64,000 nucleotides of DNA, from assembly GCF_044542075.1 (NCBI RefSeq), contig NZ_JBITTU010000001.1, forward strand, positions 124,001 through 188,000, given 5' to 3'. The first letter of the stretch is position 1. Every line of letters starts with the position of its first letter. Positions 19,689 to 28,326 of the stretch are shown in pieces. The notes beneath the pieces were generated by a model. That model ran no database searches, was not told the origin of the DNA, and worked only from the letters and a program-made list of their open reading frames with translations. The position numbers were made by a program, and so were the translations under genes. Source of the stretch: Leeuwenhoekiella sp044542075 (lineage in GTDB: Bacteria > Bacteroidota > Bacteroidia > Flavobacteriales > Flavobacteriaceae).

Positions 19689-20870
19689 ATGCGATACATA
19701 AAACAACTGCTTTTCTTTGCTATTTGTTCTTTCTTCACCTATTCTGCCACTGCGCAAGACCAGGTTTCTGCACAAATAATAAAAGAAAGAGATTCTCTTT
19801 TACTCAACCTGAACAGACAATTAGAAGATAATGCGGTTAAACTTAAATCCCTTCAGGGTGAGTTTTCAGACCTAAATCCTAACCGTACCAGCCAACGCCT
19901 TGGAAGCCTAGACAGTATTATTTCTAAGCAAGAAAATCGCATCACGCTGCTTGAAAATTCTAGAAAAATTCAGCTTAAATTAAACGGCCAGCTTGCTTTT
20001 ACAGAATTAATGAGTATTCATCGGGATATCAAACCCAGCAACCTACTACTTTCTTCACAGGAATTTTTCAGTAAAATAGCAGCAATAAATAATCCCACAA
20101 ATTACGCGGCTTATGAAAGTTGGTTTAAAGAATATCAAGACTGGTATGAGCGTAAAAAAGGAAAAGACAACTGGTTAGATTTAATCAATAACAGTTTAAC
20201 GGTTTTAAATAAACCTGCCAGCAATGTGCCTCTTTATGGCTCCTTATACCAAACATTCTCTACAGGAATCACTTCAGCATTAGAGATTGTAGGCGGCGCT
20301 AGTAAAGATTTGCGCGATAAAACCCCGGCAATGCTCAACGTTTTGAATACGGCGAGCCAGTTTAGCCAGCAACAAAGTATTATTGATAATGAGTGGAAGA
20401 GTATTAATGAAGAACTTAATAAACTTGAAAACGAATACAATCGCCTTTTAGAAGAACAAGCCACGTATTACGGTCTTAATATGAATATGGTTAAGCAATA
20501 TCAGAATGCAACTTTAGACAGTGAGCGTGAGACTTTAAAAAATAATTTTAGAAAAGCTATAAATACAAAAATCGGTGCTATGGAAAAAGACCATAATAAA
20601 GAATGGCTCACTGAAGTTGAACGATTTATGGTTAAAACTCAGTCGTTACGTCAACGTTTTGGTATGCTTACGTTACGTATGAAAAGTAATATTGCTAAGT
20701 ACAAAGAATTGATTGTTCAGTTCTCTAAAAATGAATTACTTGCGGAAGAATTTAGGTCTAAAATACGCGAATTACAAGGTAGCATAGATCAGGTAAACGC
20801 AAATTTTAATGCGGTATTTAACCCTTCAAAATACATTGAAGATTCTGCCGTAATGTACATCACGCAATAA
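19689..20870 (+). CDS. Secreted coiled-coil protein of unknown function
   Basis: 393 residues from the ATG at 19689, which starts a signal peptide (MRYIKQLLFFAICSFFTYSA, cleavage after TAQ). The frame extends ten codons further up but that would bury the signal. The mature protein is almost wholly helical and charged, with coiled-coil stretches near residues 25-90, 230-300 and 310-380 (for example NEELNKLENEYNRLLEEQAT). I recognise no catalytic motif. It is probably periplasmic. It follows the regulator gene by 110 bases but has its own possible promoter, so a link to the two-component system is not shown. Confidence 0.75.
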   Translation: MRYIKQLLFFAICSFFTYSATAQDQVSAQIIKERDSLLLNLNRQLEDNAVKLKSLQGEFSDLNPNRTSQRLGSLDSIISKQENRITLLENSRKIQLKLNGQLAFTELMSIHRDIKPSNLLLSSQEFFSKIAAINNPTNYAAYESWFKEYQDWYERKKGKDNWLDLINNSLTVLNKPASNVPLYGSLYQTFSTGITSALEIVGGASKDLRDKTPAMLNVLNTASQFSQQQSIIDNEWKSINEELNKLENEYNRLLEEQATYYGLNMNMVKQYQNATLDSERETLKNNFRKAINTKIGAMEKDHNKEWLTEVERFMVKTQSLRQRFGMLTLRMKSNIAKYKELIVQFSKNELLAEEFRSKIRELQGSIDQVNANFNAVFNPSKYIEDSAVMYITQ

Positions 20871-20911
20871 TCACGTGGTGCTGAAACCCGGTAAAATTTA
20901 AAAATAAGGTT

Positions 20912-21796
20912 ATGAAAAAGCTTAAAAAAGAAGACATCAAACAAGAAGTTTTTGATCTGTATGACGCATACGCTCATAACAAACTAGAACGCAGACAATT
21001 TGTAGAACGGTTATCTGTTTTTGCTGTGGGTAGCATTACCGTACCGGCACTTATGAGCTTTTTAATGCCAGATTATAAAACTACCATGCTCATAGATCCT
21101 CAGGATCCTAATCTTGATTCTGAATTTATCACCTACGATTCGCCTAAAGGTGGTGGTGAGATAAAGGCGTTGCTTTCAAAACCTAAAAATGCAACTCAAA
21201 AACTAGGGGGTATTGTTGTTGTGCATGAGAATCGTGGTCTTAATCCTTATATTGAAGATACCGCGCGCAGAGCAGCTCTTGCTGGTTTTATAACAATTGC
21301 CCCAGATGCATTGAGCCCTCTGGGTGGATATCCTGGTAATGATGATGAAGGTCGGGAGATGCAACGCAAACGCGACAGTGGCGAGATGCTTCAAGATTTT
21401 ATCGCGGCCTACGAGTTGCTTAAAAATCACCCCGATTGTAATGGGAAAGTGGGTGTTGTAGGTTTTTGCTTTGGTGGCTCTATCTCCAATATGATGGCCG
21501 TGAATGTTCCAACACTCGCAGCAGCTGTACCCTTTTATGGCGGGCAACCTACCGAAGATATTGATAAAATTAATGCGCCTTTACTACTTCAGTATGCCGG
21601 TTTAGACGAACGCATAAATGCAGGCTGGCCAGAATACGAAGCTAAACTGAAGGAATATAATAAAGAATATGGTGTGTTTGTTTATCCTGATGTAAATCAC
21701 GGTTTTCACAATACCACTACCCCACGCTATGACAAAGAAGCTGCAGAACTAGCTTGGGAACGTAGCATTGCATTTTTTAAGGAGCATTTAAGTTGA
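20912..21796 (+). CDS. Dienelactone hydrolase family protein
   Basis: 294 residues. The alpha/beta-hydrolase has nucleophile Cys186 in GVVGFCFGGSISNMMA, Asp232 in YAGLDERIN and His263 in DVNHGFHN, the DLH triad. The first 60 residues are an extension with ERRQFVERLSVFAVGSITV, which looks like a membrane-anchoring or export segment (a lone Arg-Arg before a hydrophobic stretch, Tat-like). DLH enzymes hydrolyse lactones or esters; the true substrate is unknown because no aromatic-degradation genes are nearby. It starts 42 bases after the coiled-coil gene and ends at a hairpin terminator. Confidence 0.9.
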   Translation: MKKLKKEDIKQEVFDLYDAYAHNKLERRQFVERLSVFAVGSITVPALMSFLMPDYKTTMLIDPQDPNLDSEFITYDSPKGGGEIKALLSKPKNATQKLGGIVVVHENRGLNPYIEDTARRAALAGFITIAPDALSPLGGYPGNDDEGREMQRKRDSGEMLQDFIAAYELLKNHPDCNGKVGVVGFCFGGSISNMMAVNVPTLAAAVPFYGGQPTEDIDKINAPLLLQYAGLDERINAGWPEYEAKLKEYNKEYGVFVYPDVNHGFHNTTTPRYDKEAAELAWERSIAFFKEHLS

Positions 21797-21827
21797 TTTA
21801 TAAAAGTGAATTCAAATATTATACTAG

Positions 21828-21866
21828 TAAGAGGTGTAGAATTTCTAATTCACACCTCTTTTATTT
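21828..21866 (+). terminator. Rho-independent terminator after dienelactone hydrolase gene
   Basis: AAGAGGTGT...ACACCTCTT forms a 9-bp stem, extended by GAATT/AATTC inside after a one-base bulge, followed by TTATTTTT. Confidence 0.8.
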
Positions 21867-21948
21867 TTAATGAAATCAAAATAAAGTTTAACCTCAATTT
21901 AAAACGGAAGTCTGCTGCCCTGCCTAACTTTAAAGAAAAACAAACATT

Positions 21949-22971
21949 ATGAAATTTAATTATGTGGGAGATACTGGGCTTTTGGTATCAGAACTGTGTT
22001 TTGGCACAATGACCTTTGGTGGAGACAATGCAGGAATGTGGAGTAAAATCGCAGCAGTTGATCAAAAAGAAGTGAATGGGATGCTCAAAGCTGTTTTTGA
22101 TGCCGGTATTAACTTTATTGACACTGCTAACGTTTACTCTTTTGGGCAGTCTGAACAACTATTAGGGCAGGGCTTAAAAGATTTAGGAACAAAACGGGAT
22201 GATGTGGTAATCGCAACAAAAGTTTTAGGCCCTATGAGTCAAAAACCAAATGATGTAGGACTTTCTCGATATCACATTTTCAACTCAGTTGATGCCAGTT
22301 TAAAAAGATTACAGCTTGATCACATAGATATTTTATATGTACACGGTGTAGACCCTAGAGTTTCAATAGAAGAAATTCTAAAAACGCTTAATGACATCGT
22401 AGCTACTGGGAAAGTACGCTATATCGCTATTTGCAACTGGCCGGCTTGGATGGTTGCAAAAGCACAAGCGATTGCTAAATACAATGGCTGGCAAAAATTT
22501 ATAGGCCTGCAGTATTATTATTCTGCCGTAACCCGAGATATCGAGACCGAACTCGTACCTATGGCTGCAGATCACAATCTGGCTATTTTTCCCTGGAGTC
22601 CTTTAGCAGGTGGTTTTCTAACCGGAAAATATGCTCGTGAAGGCAGCAGTGAAAAAGGCTCGCGAAGAGCAGACTTTGACTTTCCTCCTATTAATAAAGA
22701 CAAAGCATTTAACCTTGTAGATGTAATGCAGGAAATCGCTATTGCTCACAATGTATCTGTCGCAGAAGTTGCTTTGGCATGGGTACGTCATCAAAAAGGA
22801 GTTACCAGTACAATTATAGGAGCAAAAACAATTAAACAATTACACTCAAATATAAAATCTACAGAAATTAATCTTTCTAAAAACGATTTAGATAAAATTG
22901 ATGCAGTAAGTGCTAAACCCGATTTATATCCTGGGTGGATGATAGACCGCCAGTCAGAATATCGAAAATAA
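21949..22971 (+). CDS. Aldo/keto reductase
   Basis: 340 residues, normal for the family. The (beta/alpha)8 barrel carries GTMTFGGDNAGMWSK early, the catalytic Asp and Tyr in NFIDTANVYSFGQSEQLLGQ, the Lys in DDVVIATKVLG, the His in DILYVHGVDPRV, and the NADPH-binding tail in GVTSTIIGAKTIKQLHSNI. It should reduce carbonyls with NADPH in the cytoplasm; the substrate cannot be told. It is a single transcription unit, with a terminator before it (21828) and one after it (22989). Confidence 0.95.
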   Translation: MKFNYVGDTGLLVSELCFGTMTFGGDNAGMWSKIAAVDQKEVNGMLKAVFDAGINFIDTANVYSFGQSEQLLGQGLKDLGTKRDDVVIATKVLGPMSQKPNDVGLSRYHIFNSVDASLKRLQLDHIDILYVHGVDPRVSIEEILKTLNDIVATGKVRYIAICNWPAWMVAKAQAIAKYNGWQKFIGLQYYYSAVTRDIETELVPMAADHNLAIFPWSPLAGGFLTGKYAREGSSEKGSRRADFDFPPINKDKAFNLVDVMQEIAIAHNVSVAEVALAWVRHQKGVTSTIIGAKTIKQLHSNIKSTEINLSKNDLDKIDAVSAKPDLYPGWMIDRQSEYRK

Positions 22972-22988
22972 AATGTAAAACACGCTGT

Positions 22989-23016
22989 AAAAAGCTCCTC
23001 AACTGAGGAGCTTTTT
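22989..23016 (+). terminator. Rho-independent terminator after aldo/keto reductase gene
   Basis: AAAAAGCTCCTCA, a 2-base loop as written (AC), then TGAGGAGCTTTTT. The stem is perfect and flanked by A and T runs, so it could work in both directions. Confidence 0.9.
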
Positions 23017-23158
23017 AATTTTAAAACGATTCATCCATTACGTAAAACACCTTAGACATATAGGGGTTAAAAACCTCACTTATAGGTAATTTGCCTGTAT
23101 AACAACATAGCACAATCTTGTAGTTTTAGAATATACAAATCACTAAAAACTACTCATT

Positions 23159-25093
23159 ATGCCAGGACCGGCTGTACACTACATCGTAGGAAAAGATCTA
23201 ACGCGCGGATTTCCTTTCAAAATTGATTACAAGCCAAATGCTCCCAGAAAAGATCATTTATTTGACCCACAAACAATTGGAATTTTAAATGAGCATCCCA
23301 TATACCGAAACTTTGGAACGTTAGGTCCAGATTTTTTATTCTTTAATGTAAAAGATTGGCCTGCAGGCGAATTTATTCCTGTCAAACAAATGATCAAGTT
23401 TGCCGAAATTCTAAAATCTCTTGAAGTTAAAATTGAAGAAAGTTTTCCTGCACTTATAAAAATTAAGGAGCTGAAAGAAGATCTTGAGGAAGTGGTAGAT
23501 GATGTTATAGCAAGCTCTGCAATTTTATTAACAATAAAGTTATTTATAGACGATATTAAAGCAATCATAGGCCTTATAGGATCTATTGTAAAAGAAGGAC
23601 TTAAAGATCTCGTAACCTCAAATATTGATATTTATAGCTTTCTCTCAAGCCCTATACAGGTATGTGAACCTAAAAATAACTGGTGGTGGTTTGATGTTTT
23701 ACATTATAGTAAAACCGGGGAATTTGCAGAGTATCTTTTAAAAAACTCAAAACACAATGATGCACTGCACGCTTATGCTATAGGATATTTATCTCACGTA
23801 GCTGCAGATAGTGTAGGTCACCCCTATGTAAACAATATTGTAAGAGGTCCTTATCGTACGCATAGCCAAAGACACAATGTTGTAGAGAAATTTCAAGATG
23901 TTTCTGCATTCAACTTTTTTGAGTCTAAAGAATTTAGCACAAGCGAACTGCATGAAGAATTTAAGTTTAATGATCGTATACATGATCTGTACACAGGAGC
24001 TCCTGTTCCCGATTATGATTCTATTATAGACGGCTTAACACCGGGGTTGACAGATGTAGGACTTCCTAAAGAGATTGCAAAACTTTTTGCGGAAGCTACT
24101 CAAAATGTCTATAATACTCCAGGTGGGCATCCGTTTGGGGGTGGTATGACCGAAGAAGAAGTTGATGCTTCCTACAGGCTTTGGTACAGCTGGTTTAAAG
24201 CGACCACTAGTGAAGCAATTCTACCAGACTCTCTTCCAGATTTACCACCACTTACAGAAGAAATACGTGAAGTATGGAACCGTTTTAGAGACAAATTTAA
24301 TAATGCGTTAGATGAACTGGATAATGCATTAGAAGATTTATTCTCGGGTGGCGGAAGTTCTTTCAGTTTAAAAGGCTTAGCAAATTTCTTTAAAAAAATT
24401 GCTCGTATTATTGAAGCAGCTGTTGCTGCAGCTGCAGCATTTATAGAAGCTATCGAAGAAACTATAGCCAGTATCAGCAAACAGGCAGTGCACTTCATGC
24501 TTAATAAAGTATATCAGGCATTGTATGTCATTTACGACTATTTTAGACTCTCTGTATCGTTAAACGGCCTAGCGTTTCCCGGGGTGCGTCATCTTGACGA
24601 CTCAAAAGTACGCCATATGTTAAATCCTATTATTGAAGATGTTAGAGGTAATAGGTTATCTAATTCCTGGCCCTACCCCATAAAACACGTTGATGTAGGA
24701 ACGGGTATCTGGCGCACAGCATCACAAGAAGCACATTTAGTATACCCTAGCCTTTTAAAGCCTGAATTAGATCTGGTTACCCCGGCACCACTGAGTTACA
24801 CCTCAAATGTGCATACGTATTATATTAAAGATGATGTAGGTATAGATTTAAATTTTATTAATCAATTTGCACCCATTCAAGATTTTATTAGTCACAATTT
24901 GCGGGTTAAGAATGAAGTGTTAGGCAACGCCAGTGAGCTAACGGGAGCGCTCTATGATAATTTTCAGAAAGGAAAAAAACTACCCAATATAAACTTAGAT
25001 GCAGACAGAGGTATAGGGTATCCATGCTGGGAACCCGAAGGCTGTGAGAATGACAATATTAAGGAACCGGTAAATCCAAAATTCAATCATTAA
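23159..25093 (+). CDS. Zinc-dependent phospholipase C-like protein, long form
   Basis: 644 residues, against about 250-280 for bacterial zinc PLC. The N-terminal 250 residues hold the expected metal ligands: His7 (MPGPAVHYIVG), Asp58 (FGTLGPDFLFFN), a candidate at His182 or His204, the triplet His213/Asp217/His221 (LSHVAADSVGHPYVNN) and His239/Glu243 (HNVVEKFQD). The remaining 390 residues are not part of known PLC enzymes. They are helix-rich, contain an Ala-rich run (about 420-435) and end in a short Cys-bearing tail (YPCWEPEGCEND). No signal peptide is visible, unlike secreted PLC. The family cleaves phospholipid head groups or binds zinc in related proteins. It is transcribed with the next gene after a 12-base gap. 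Confidence 0.8.
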   Translation: MPGPAVHYIVGKDLTRGFPFKIDYKPNAPRKDHLFDPQTIGILNEHPIYRNFGTLGPDFLFFNVKDWPAGEFIPVKQMIKFAEILKSLEVKIEESFPALIKIKELKEDLEEVVDDVIASSAILLTIKLFIDDIKAIIGLIGSIVKEGLKDLVTSNIDIYSFLSSPIQVCEPKNNWWWFDVLHYSKTGEFAEYLLKNSKHNDALHAYAIGYLSHVAADSVGHPYVNNIVRGPYRTHSQRHNVVEKFQDVSAFNFFESKEFSTSELHEEFKFNDRIHDLYTGAPVPDYDSIIDGLTPGLTDVGLPKEIAKLFAEATQNVYNTPGGHPFGGGMTEEEVDASYRLWYSWFKATTSEAILPDSLPDLPPLTEEIREVWNRFRDKFNNALDELDNALEDLFSGGGSSFSLKGLANFFKKIARIIEAAVAAAAAFIEAIEETIASISKQAVHFMLNKVYQALYVIYDYFRLSVSLNGLAFPGVRHLDDSKVRHMLNPIIEDVRGNRLSNSWPYPIKHVDVGTGIWRTASQEAHLVYPSLLKPELDLVTPAPLSYTSNVHTYYIKDDVGIDLNFINQFAPIQDFISHNLRVKNEVLGNASELTGALYDNFQKGKKLPNINLDADRGIGYPCWEPEGCENDNIKEPVNPKFNH

Positions 25094-25105
25094 AATTTTT
25101 GCATT

Positions 25106-26368
25106 ATGAAAGAACTACTCAAAGAAATAAATAGAGATATTAAAATTCTTACAGAACAAATAAAAAAGGATAGTAACGAGCTAAAGCGATATAAAGATTC
25201 CCCAGAATTTAAGACGGAACAAGAATTATTAAAACGACAGGAGTTTGACAATACAATAGATGAGTTTCAAGCTAAATCATTTTTAGTGATCCCCAGCGTT
25301 ATTGGCGATTCCGGAAATCGTCCTTTAAGCAGTTATGTTAGAGGAAGTAGCGTGGGGATAAAAATTTCTGATCCTGCAGGAATAACACAACATACAATTA
25401 AGGCAAATCATACTTATGTAATTGAGACAGAACTTATAAATAAAGGTGACTTATACCTCTCATCCATTAATGTTGATTTTTTTTGCAGCCCGAAGTATAA
25501 GGAGTCAGATGTTTTATTTGAAATTACGGGTATTAGCTTTTTATTTAAGGCTCCCATTGTAAAAGGAATATTAAAAAAAGGAAGTTTAAGTATAGGAGAT
25601 CATTTAAAAATCATCACAGAATCTCATACAATTTATACTCAACTTACAGGAATTACAATTCCTAACGGAACAAATCATTCCATATCAAGCAGCTCTCAGA
25701 TTATTAGTCTATTTCTAGATACAGATAAATTAAAAGATCAAATTAAAAGTATAGTCTTACCGGGAGACCGTATAGTGGAAGCACCAGAATACAATACAGA
25801 TCAACGTATGTTTCGATTTAGGGTCGAAGATGTATTTTCAATAACAGGTAGAGGTACTGTCGTTTCTGGGCTAGTAGAACAAGGTACATACACTTCAAAT
25901 GAAAAATTAAATTTATTTACAGGAACCCAAAGTGGTGAGCGATCAAGAAATAGACTTGGCCTTCAACCTACAAGTCTAACCATAATGCGCCAGACCATTA
26001 CGCATATAAAAACAGGTGATCAGGTTGGTTTTTTGTTTAGCGGTCTGAATAAAGCAACTTTTAAAAGAGGTGATATTCTCGTTAAACAATTTAGAGAAAC
26101 TTTTACTGCTGCAATTAACCTAAATGACCCCCCGCAAAGTGTAAAAAACAATGAATTTTTAGGAAGTAGAACCACCTATTGTAACGGGTTTGACGCTACC
26201 ATATCCTCTTTAAAATGGACAGCGCCACCACATAAAGACAGAAGTGAATATATTTTTACAGCACGAGCATATGCTACATTCCCCACAGATATGCCCCAAG
26301 ATTTTGATGCATTAAACCCAAAACTTGATCGCCACGTAGCATCAAAGAAAGTAGAATGGACTGTTTAG
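25106..26368 (+). CDS. Protein with two EF-Tu domain-II-like beta-barrels and no GTPase domain
   Basis: 420 residues, no signal peptide. Residues 1-55 are a charged coiled coil. Residues 240-255 (VEDVFSITGRGTVVSG) nearly copy the opening of EF-Tu domain II, and the match continues through LVEQGTYTSNEKLNLFTG, THIKTGDQVGFLFSGLNKAT and FKRGDILVKQ (to about 328). Residues 137-224 repeat the pattern weakly (FEITGISFLFKAPIVKGILK, KGSLSIGDHLKI, IVLPGDRIV). No P-loop, DxxG or NKxD is present, so it is not a translation factor. The flanks (about 58-128 and 363-418, ending DRHVASKKVEW) resemble the two halves of a CARDB-like beta-sandwich into which the barrels could be inserted; this is inference. It is coupled to the PLC-like gene. 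Function unknown. Confidence 0.75.
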   Translation: MKELLKEINRDIKILTEQIKKDSNELKRYKDSPEFKTEQELLKRQEFDNTIDEFQAKSFLVIPSVIGDSGNRPLSSYVRGSSVGIKISDPAGITQHTIKANHTYVIETELINKGDLYLSSINVDFFCSPKYKESDVLFEITGISFLFKAPIVKGILKKGSLSIGDHLKIITESHTIYTQLTGITIPNGTNHSISSSSQIISLFLDTDKLKDQIKSIVLPGDRIVEAPEYNTDQRMFRFRVEDVFSITGRGTVVSGLVEQGTYTSNEKLNLFTGTQSGERSRNRLGLQPTSLTIMRQTITHIKTGDQVGFLFSGLNKATFKRGDILVKQFRETFTAAINLNDPPQSVKNNEFLGSRTTYCNGFDATISSLKWTAPPHKDRSEYIFTARAYATFPTDMPQDFDALNPKLDRHVASKKVEWTV

Positions 26369-26386
26369 CTTAAAAAATAAATCCAA

Positions 26387-26420
26387 AAAAAACCTCTTGT
26401 TTTCACAAGAGGTTTTTGCT
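26387..26420 (+). terminator. Rho-independent terminator at the end of the PLC/EF-Tu-like unit
   Basis: AAAAAACCTCTTGT, loop TTTC, ACAAGAGGTTTTT: a long perfect stem with a T run. It lies directly beside the attL repeat, marking the chromosomal side of the insertion. Confidence 0.9.
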
Positions 26421-26437
26421 TTGTACAGGCGGGGAGA
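26421..26437. repeat. attL core: copy of the tRNA-Leu 3' end
   Basis: TTGTACAGGCGGGGAGA, identical to 31275-31291 inside the intact tRNA gene. Similarity decays just beyond (gagtagaacc here, gactcgaact in the tRNA), as expected for the segment left when an element recombines at a tRNA 3' end. Confidence 0.9.
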
Positions 26438-26575
26438 GTAGAACCTTGACAATTTGATTCAATTTTAAAAATACCTCAACACCTATAAAACCAATATTAA
26501 GCCCTGTAAATACTAATCAAATCAAATAACCCACAATCTAATTACATTTAAACAAATGGAATAAAACAGCAAAAC

Positions 26576-26596
26576 GGTTGACTAGATGTTGACTAG
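26576..26596. repeat. Putative integrase arm-type site, left
   Basis: GGTTGACTAGATGTTGACTAG, itself two tandem copies of TTGACTAGAT-like units. It matches 31200-31220 near the other end at 20 of 21 bases in the same orientation. It also overlaps the likely integrase promoter -33 region, so binding could repress int. Confidence 0.6.
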
Positions 26597-26610
26597 ATTA
26601 ATTATATTTG
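26578..26610 (+). promoter_or_regulatory. Integrase promoter, TTG-N22-TATATTTG
   Basis: TTG at 26578-26580 and TATATTTG at 26603-26610 match the Bacteroidota -33/-7 consensus with a 22-base spacer. The ATG at 26631 follows 20 bases after the -7 box, which supports that start over the upstream in-frame ATG at 26586. Confidence 0.65.
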
Positions 26611-26630
26611 AATGTTCAAACTTTCAAAAT

Positions 26631-27947
26631 ATGGCAACTACTAAATTTATACTACAAGGTAAAAGTAACCCTACACCTATTTACCTAAGATTGTCACTAG
26701 GCAGGAATAACACTCCAAAGCGTAAAACAGGCTTATTCTGCAATCCTAACGACTGGAGTACTACTACAGGTCTACCTAAACAAAACAAAGCAACTAACAA
26801 AGCCTTAGCATCACAATTAAAGAATTTAGAGAATCACATTTTAGACCGATATAATTTTGAGTACCCACAAGGCGTGCAGATTACAGGCGAATGGCTAGAA
26901 AATGAAATAGATAGTTTCTTTAAACAAGGCATTAAGAAAAACGACCTTAATAAATTAACAGATTACATAGATCATTACCTAAGTTCTGCACACCTTAGAA
27001 AAAATGCAAAAGGTGGAGTTGGTCTAGGAAAAAGTAGTATTAAGAATTACAATCGGCTCAAAGGACTTATACAAGAATTTGAGAGTAAAACACCGGTTTT
27101 AATTAGAGACGTTAATTTTAAGTTTAAAGATGCCTTTTTAAAATGGATGACCGATACTAAAGGCTATGCGTTAAGTTATGCAGGGCGTAAATTAGGCAGC
27201 ATTAAAACGATCTGCATAGATGCTAAAATAAACGGCATAGAAACACACAGGCAATTAGATAAAATTTCTGGCTTTAAAGTTAAGAATGAAAATATCATTT
27301 ATCTTAATCCTGACGAACTACAGCAAATTGAAAATGCCACACTAGAACACCCCTATTTAGAAAATGCGCGCAAGTGGCTTTTACTAGGTTGCAGCATTGG
27401 GCAACGTGGTAACGATATGTTAAGCCTTACCGAAAATAATATAGTCCTTAGAAACGGTTTAAAATTAATAGAACTCACACAAGAAAAAACAGGTAAAAAT
27501 GTTGCTATACCTGTACTACCTACAACCGAAAAAATTATAAAAGACGGTTTACCTTATAAAATTTCACTTCAAAAATTAAACGATTACATTAAAGAAGTTT
27601 GCGAGATAGCCGGTTTAACTGATTTAGTTAAAGGACAAAAAGTTGAGGTAATTGAAAAAGGTAAAGGCAATAAGCAAAAGAGAATTAAAAAAGGGCTTTA
27701 TCCTAAACACGAGTTAATCACTTCACATATTTGCAGACGGTCTTTTGCAACCAATCTATACGGCAATATGCCAACGCCACTAATAATGCAAATAACCGCA
27801 CACAGCACGGAAAAGACCTTTTACGGCTATATAGGTAAAAATTCCCTTGATTATGCGCAACAAATTGCGGAATACTATGCAAAACAAACAGCAAGAGAAA
27901 GTAAAGAACCTCAAATGCAGGTTATAAAAAATGCAAGTAACTTATAA
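26631..27947 (+). CDS. Tyrosine-type site-specific recombinase (integrase)
   Basis: 438 residues from the ATG at 26631 (MATTKFILQGKSNPTPIYLR), an N-terminus typical of Bacteroidota integrases with an arm-binding domain. The frame opens at 26586 but that start lies inside the promoter. A SAM-like core-binding domain occupies about 100-200. Catalytic residues, in this numbering, are Arg259 (GCSIGQRGNDML), Lys286 (TQEKTGKN), His366 and Arg369 (SHICRRSFAT), His391 (ITAHSTEKT) and the nucleophile Tyr400 (FYGYIGK). All are present, so the enzyme looks intact. It should catalyse integration and excision at the tRNA-Leu site whose repeat lies 190 bases upstream. Confidence 0.95.
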   Translation: MATTKFILQGKSNPTPIYLRLSLGRNNTPKRKTGLFCNPNDWSTTTGLPKQNKATNKALASQLKNLENHILDRYNFEYPQGVQITGEWLENEIDSFFKQGIKKNDLNKLTDYIDHYLSSAHLRKNAKGGVGLGKSSIKNYNRLKGLIQEFESKTPVLIRDVNFKFKDAFLKWMTDTKGYALSYAGRKLGSIKTICIDAKINGIETHRQLDKISGFKVKNENIIYLNPDELQQIENATLEHPYLENARKWLLLGCSIGQRGNDMLSLTENNIVLRNGLKLIELTQEKTGKNVAIPVLPTTEKIIKDGLPYKISLQKLNDYIKEVCEIAGLTDLVKGQKVEVIEKGKGNKQKRIKKGLYPKHELITSHICRRSFATNLYGNMPTPLIMQITAHSTEKTFYGYIGKNSLDYAQQIAEYYAKQTARESKEPQMQVIKNASNL

Positions 27948-28074
27948 ATCTTGGTTATGGTAAGAGAATCGAAAACGATCAATACTAAGGTCTAAAAATT
28001 GAAAACTTGACGTTCAAAAACACTCATTTTCAACTCAGAGCAAAACTTTAACATTATTTAATTAGCGATTTTCT

Positions 28075-28095
28075 TATTTAGAATGATTCTAAATA
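28075..28095. promoter_or_regulatory. Perfect 21-base dyad TATTTAGAAT-G-ATTCTAAATA
   Basis: Two 10-base arms around one central base. With no loop it cannot form a hairpin terminator, so it reads as a dimeric-protein operator. It lies 130 bases after the integrase stop and 230 before the HTH gene. Confidence 0.6.
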
Positions 28096-28283
28096 GTGAT
28101 TATTCAAGGCTTTGCGATCATTTTACATCAAAAACAAAGGTAATGAAATTTCTTATACTAAACCGTTATAAGTCTTAAACAATACCCATATCTTTAATAA
28201 AACAAAAAAACGCATAAGATTAACTCAACATCAATCCCATACGTTTTGTAACCTAGGAATTACAAAAGTATAAAATAGTTGAG

Positions 28284-28303
28284 TTGATTTTGTGCAAAAT
28301 CAA
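28284..28303. promoter_or_regulatory. Dyad TTGATTTTG-TG-CAAAATCAA upstream of HTH gene
   Basis: Nine-base perfect arms with a 2-base spacer end 23 bases before the HTH start codon. Position and symmetry fit an operator for the HTH protein or another element-encoded regulator. Confidence 0.6.
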
Positions 28304-28326
28304 ATTTTAACTTAATAGTTTTTACA

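Larger units (their letters stand above)
27948..28326. other. Gene-free 379-base control region of the element
   Basis: No reading frame of substance lies here. It holds two strong dyads (28075-28095 and 28284-28303), described separately, and an AT-rich leader before the HTH gene. There is no convincing terminator for the integrase. The dyads suggest a regulatory or replication-control stretch. Confidence 0.6.

Noticed and set aside
25106..26368. Real elongation factor or selenocysteine factor
   Set aside because: There is no G1-G4 motif and the N-terminus is a coiled coil.
26586..26630. Upstream in-frame ATG of the integrase
   Set aside because: It lies inside the predicted promoter (-7 box at 26603-26610); the next ATG gives the normal N-terminus.
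28284..28303. Transcription terminator
   Set aside because: A spacer of two bases cannot form the hairpin loop, and no T run follows directly.
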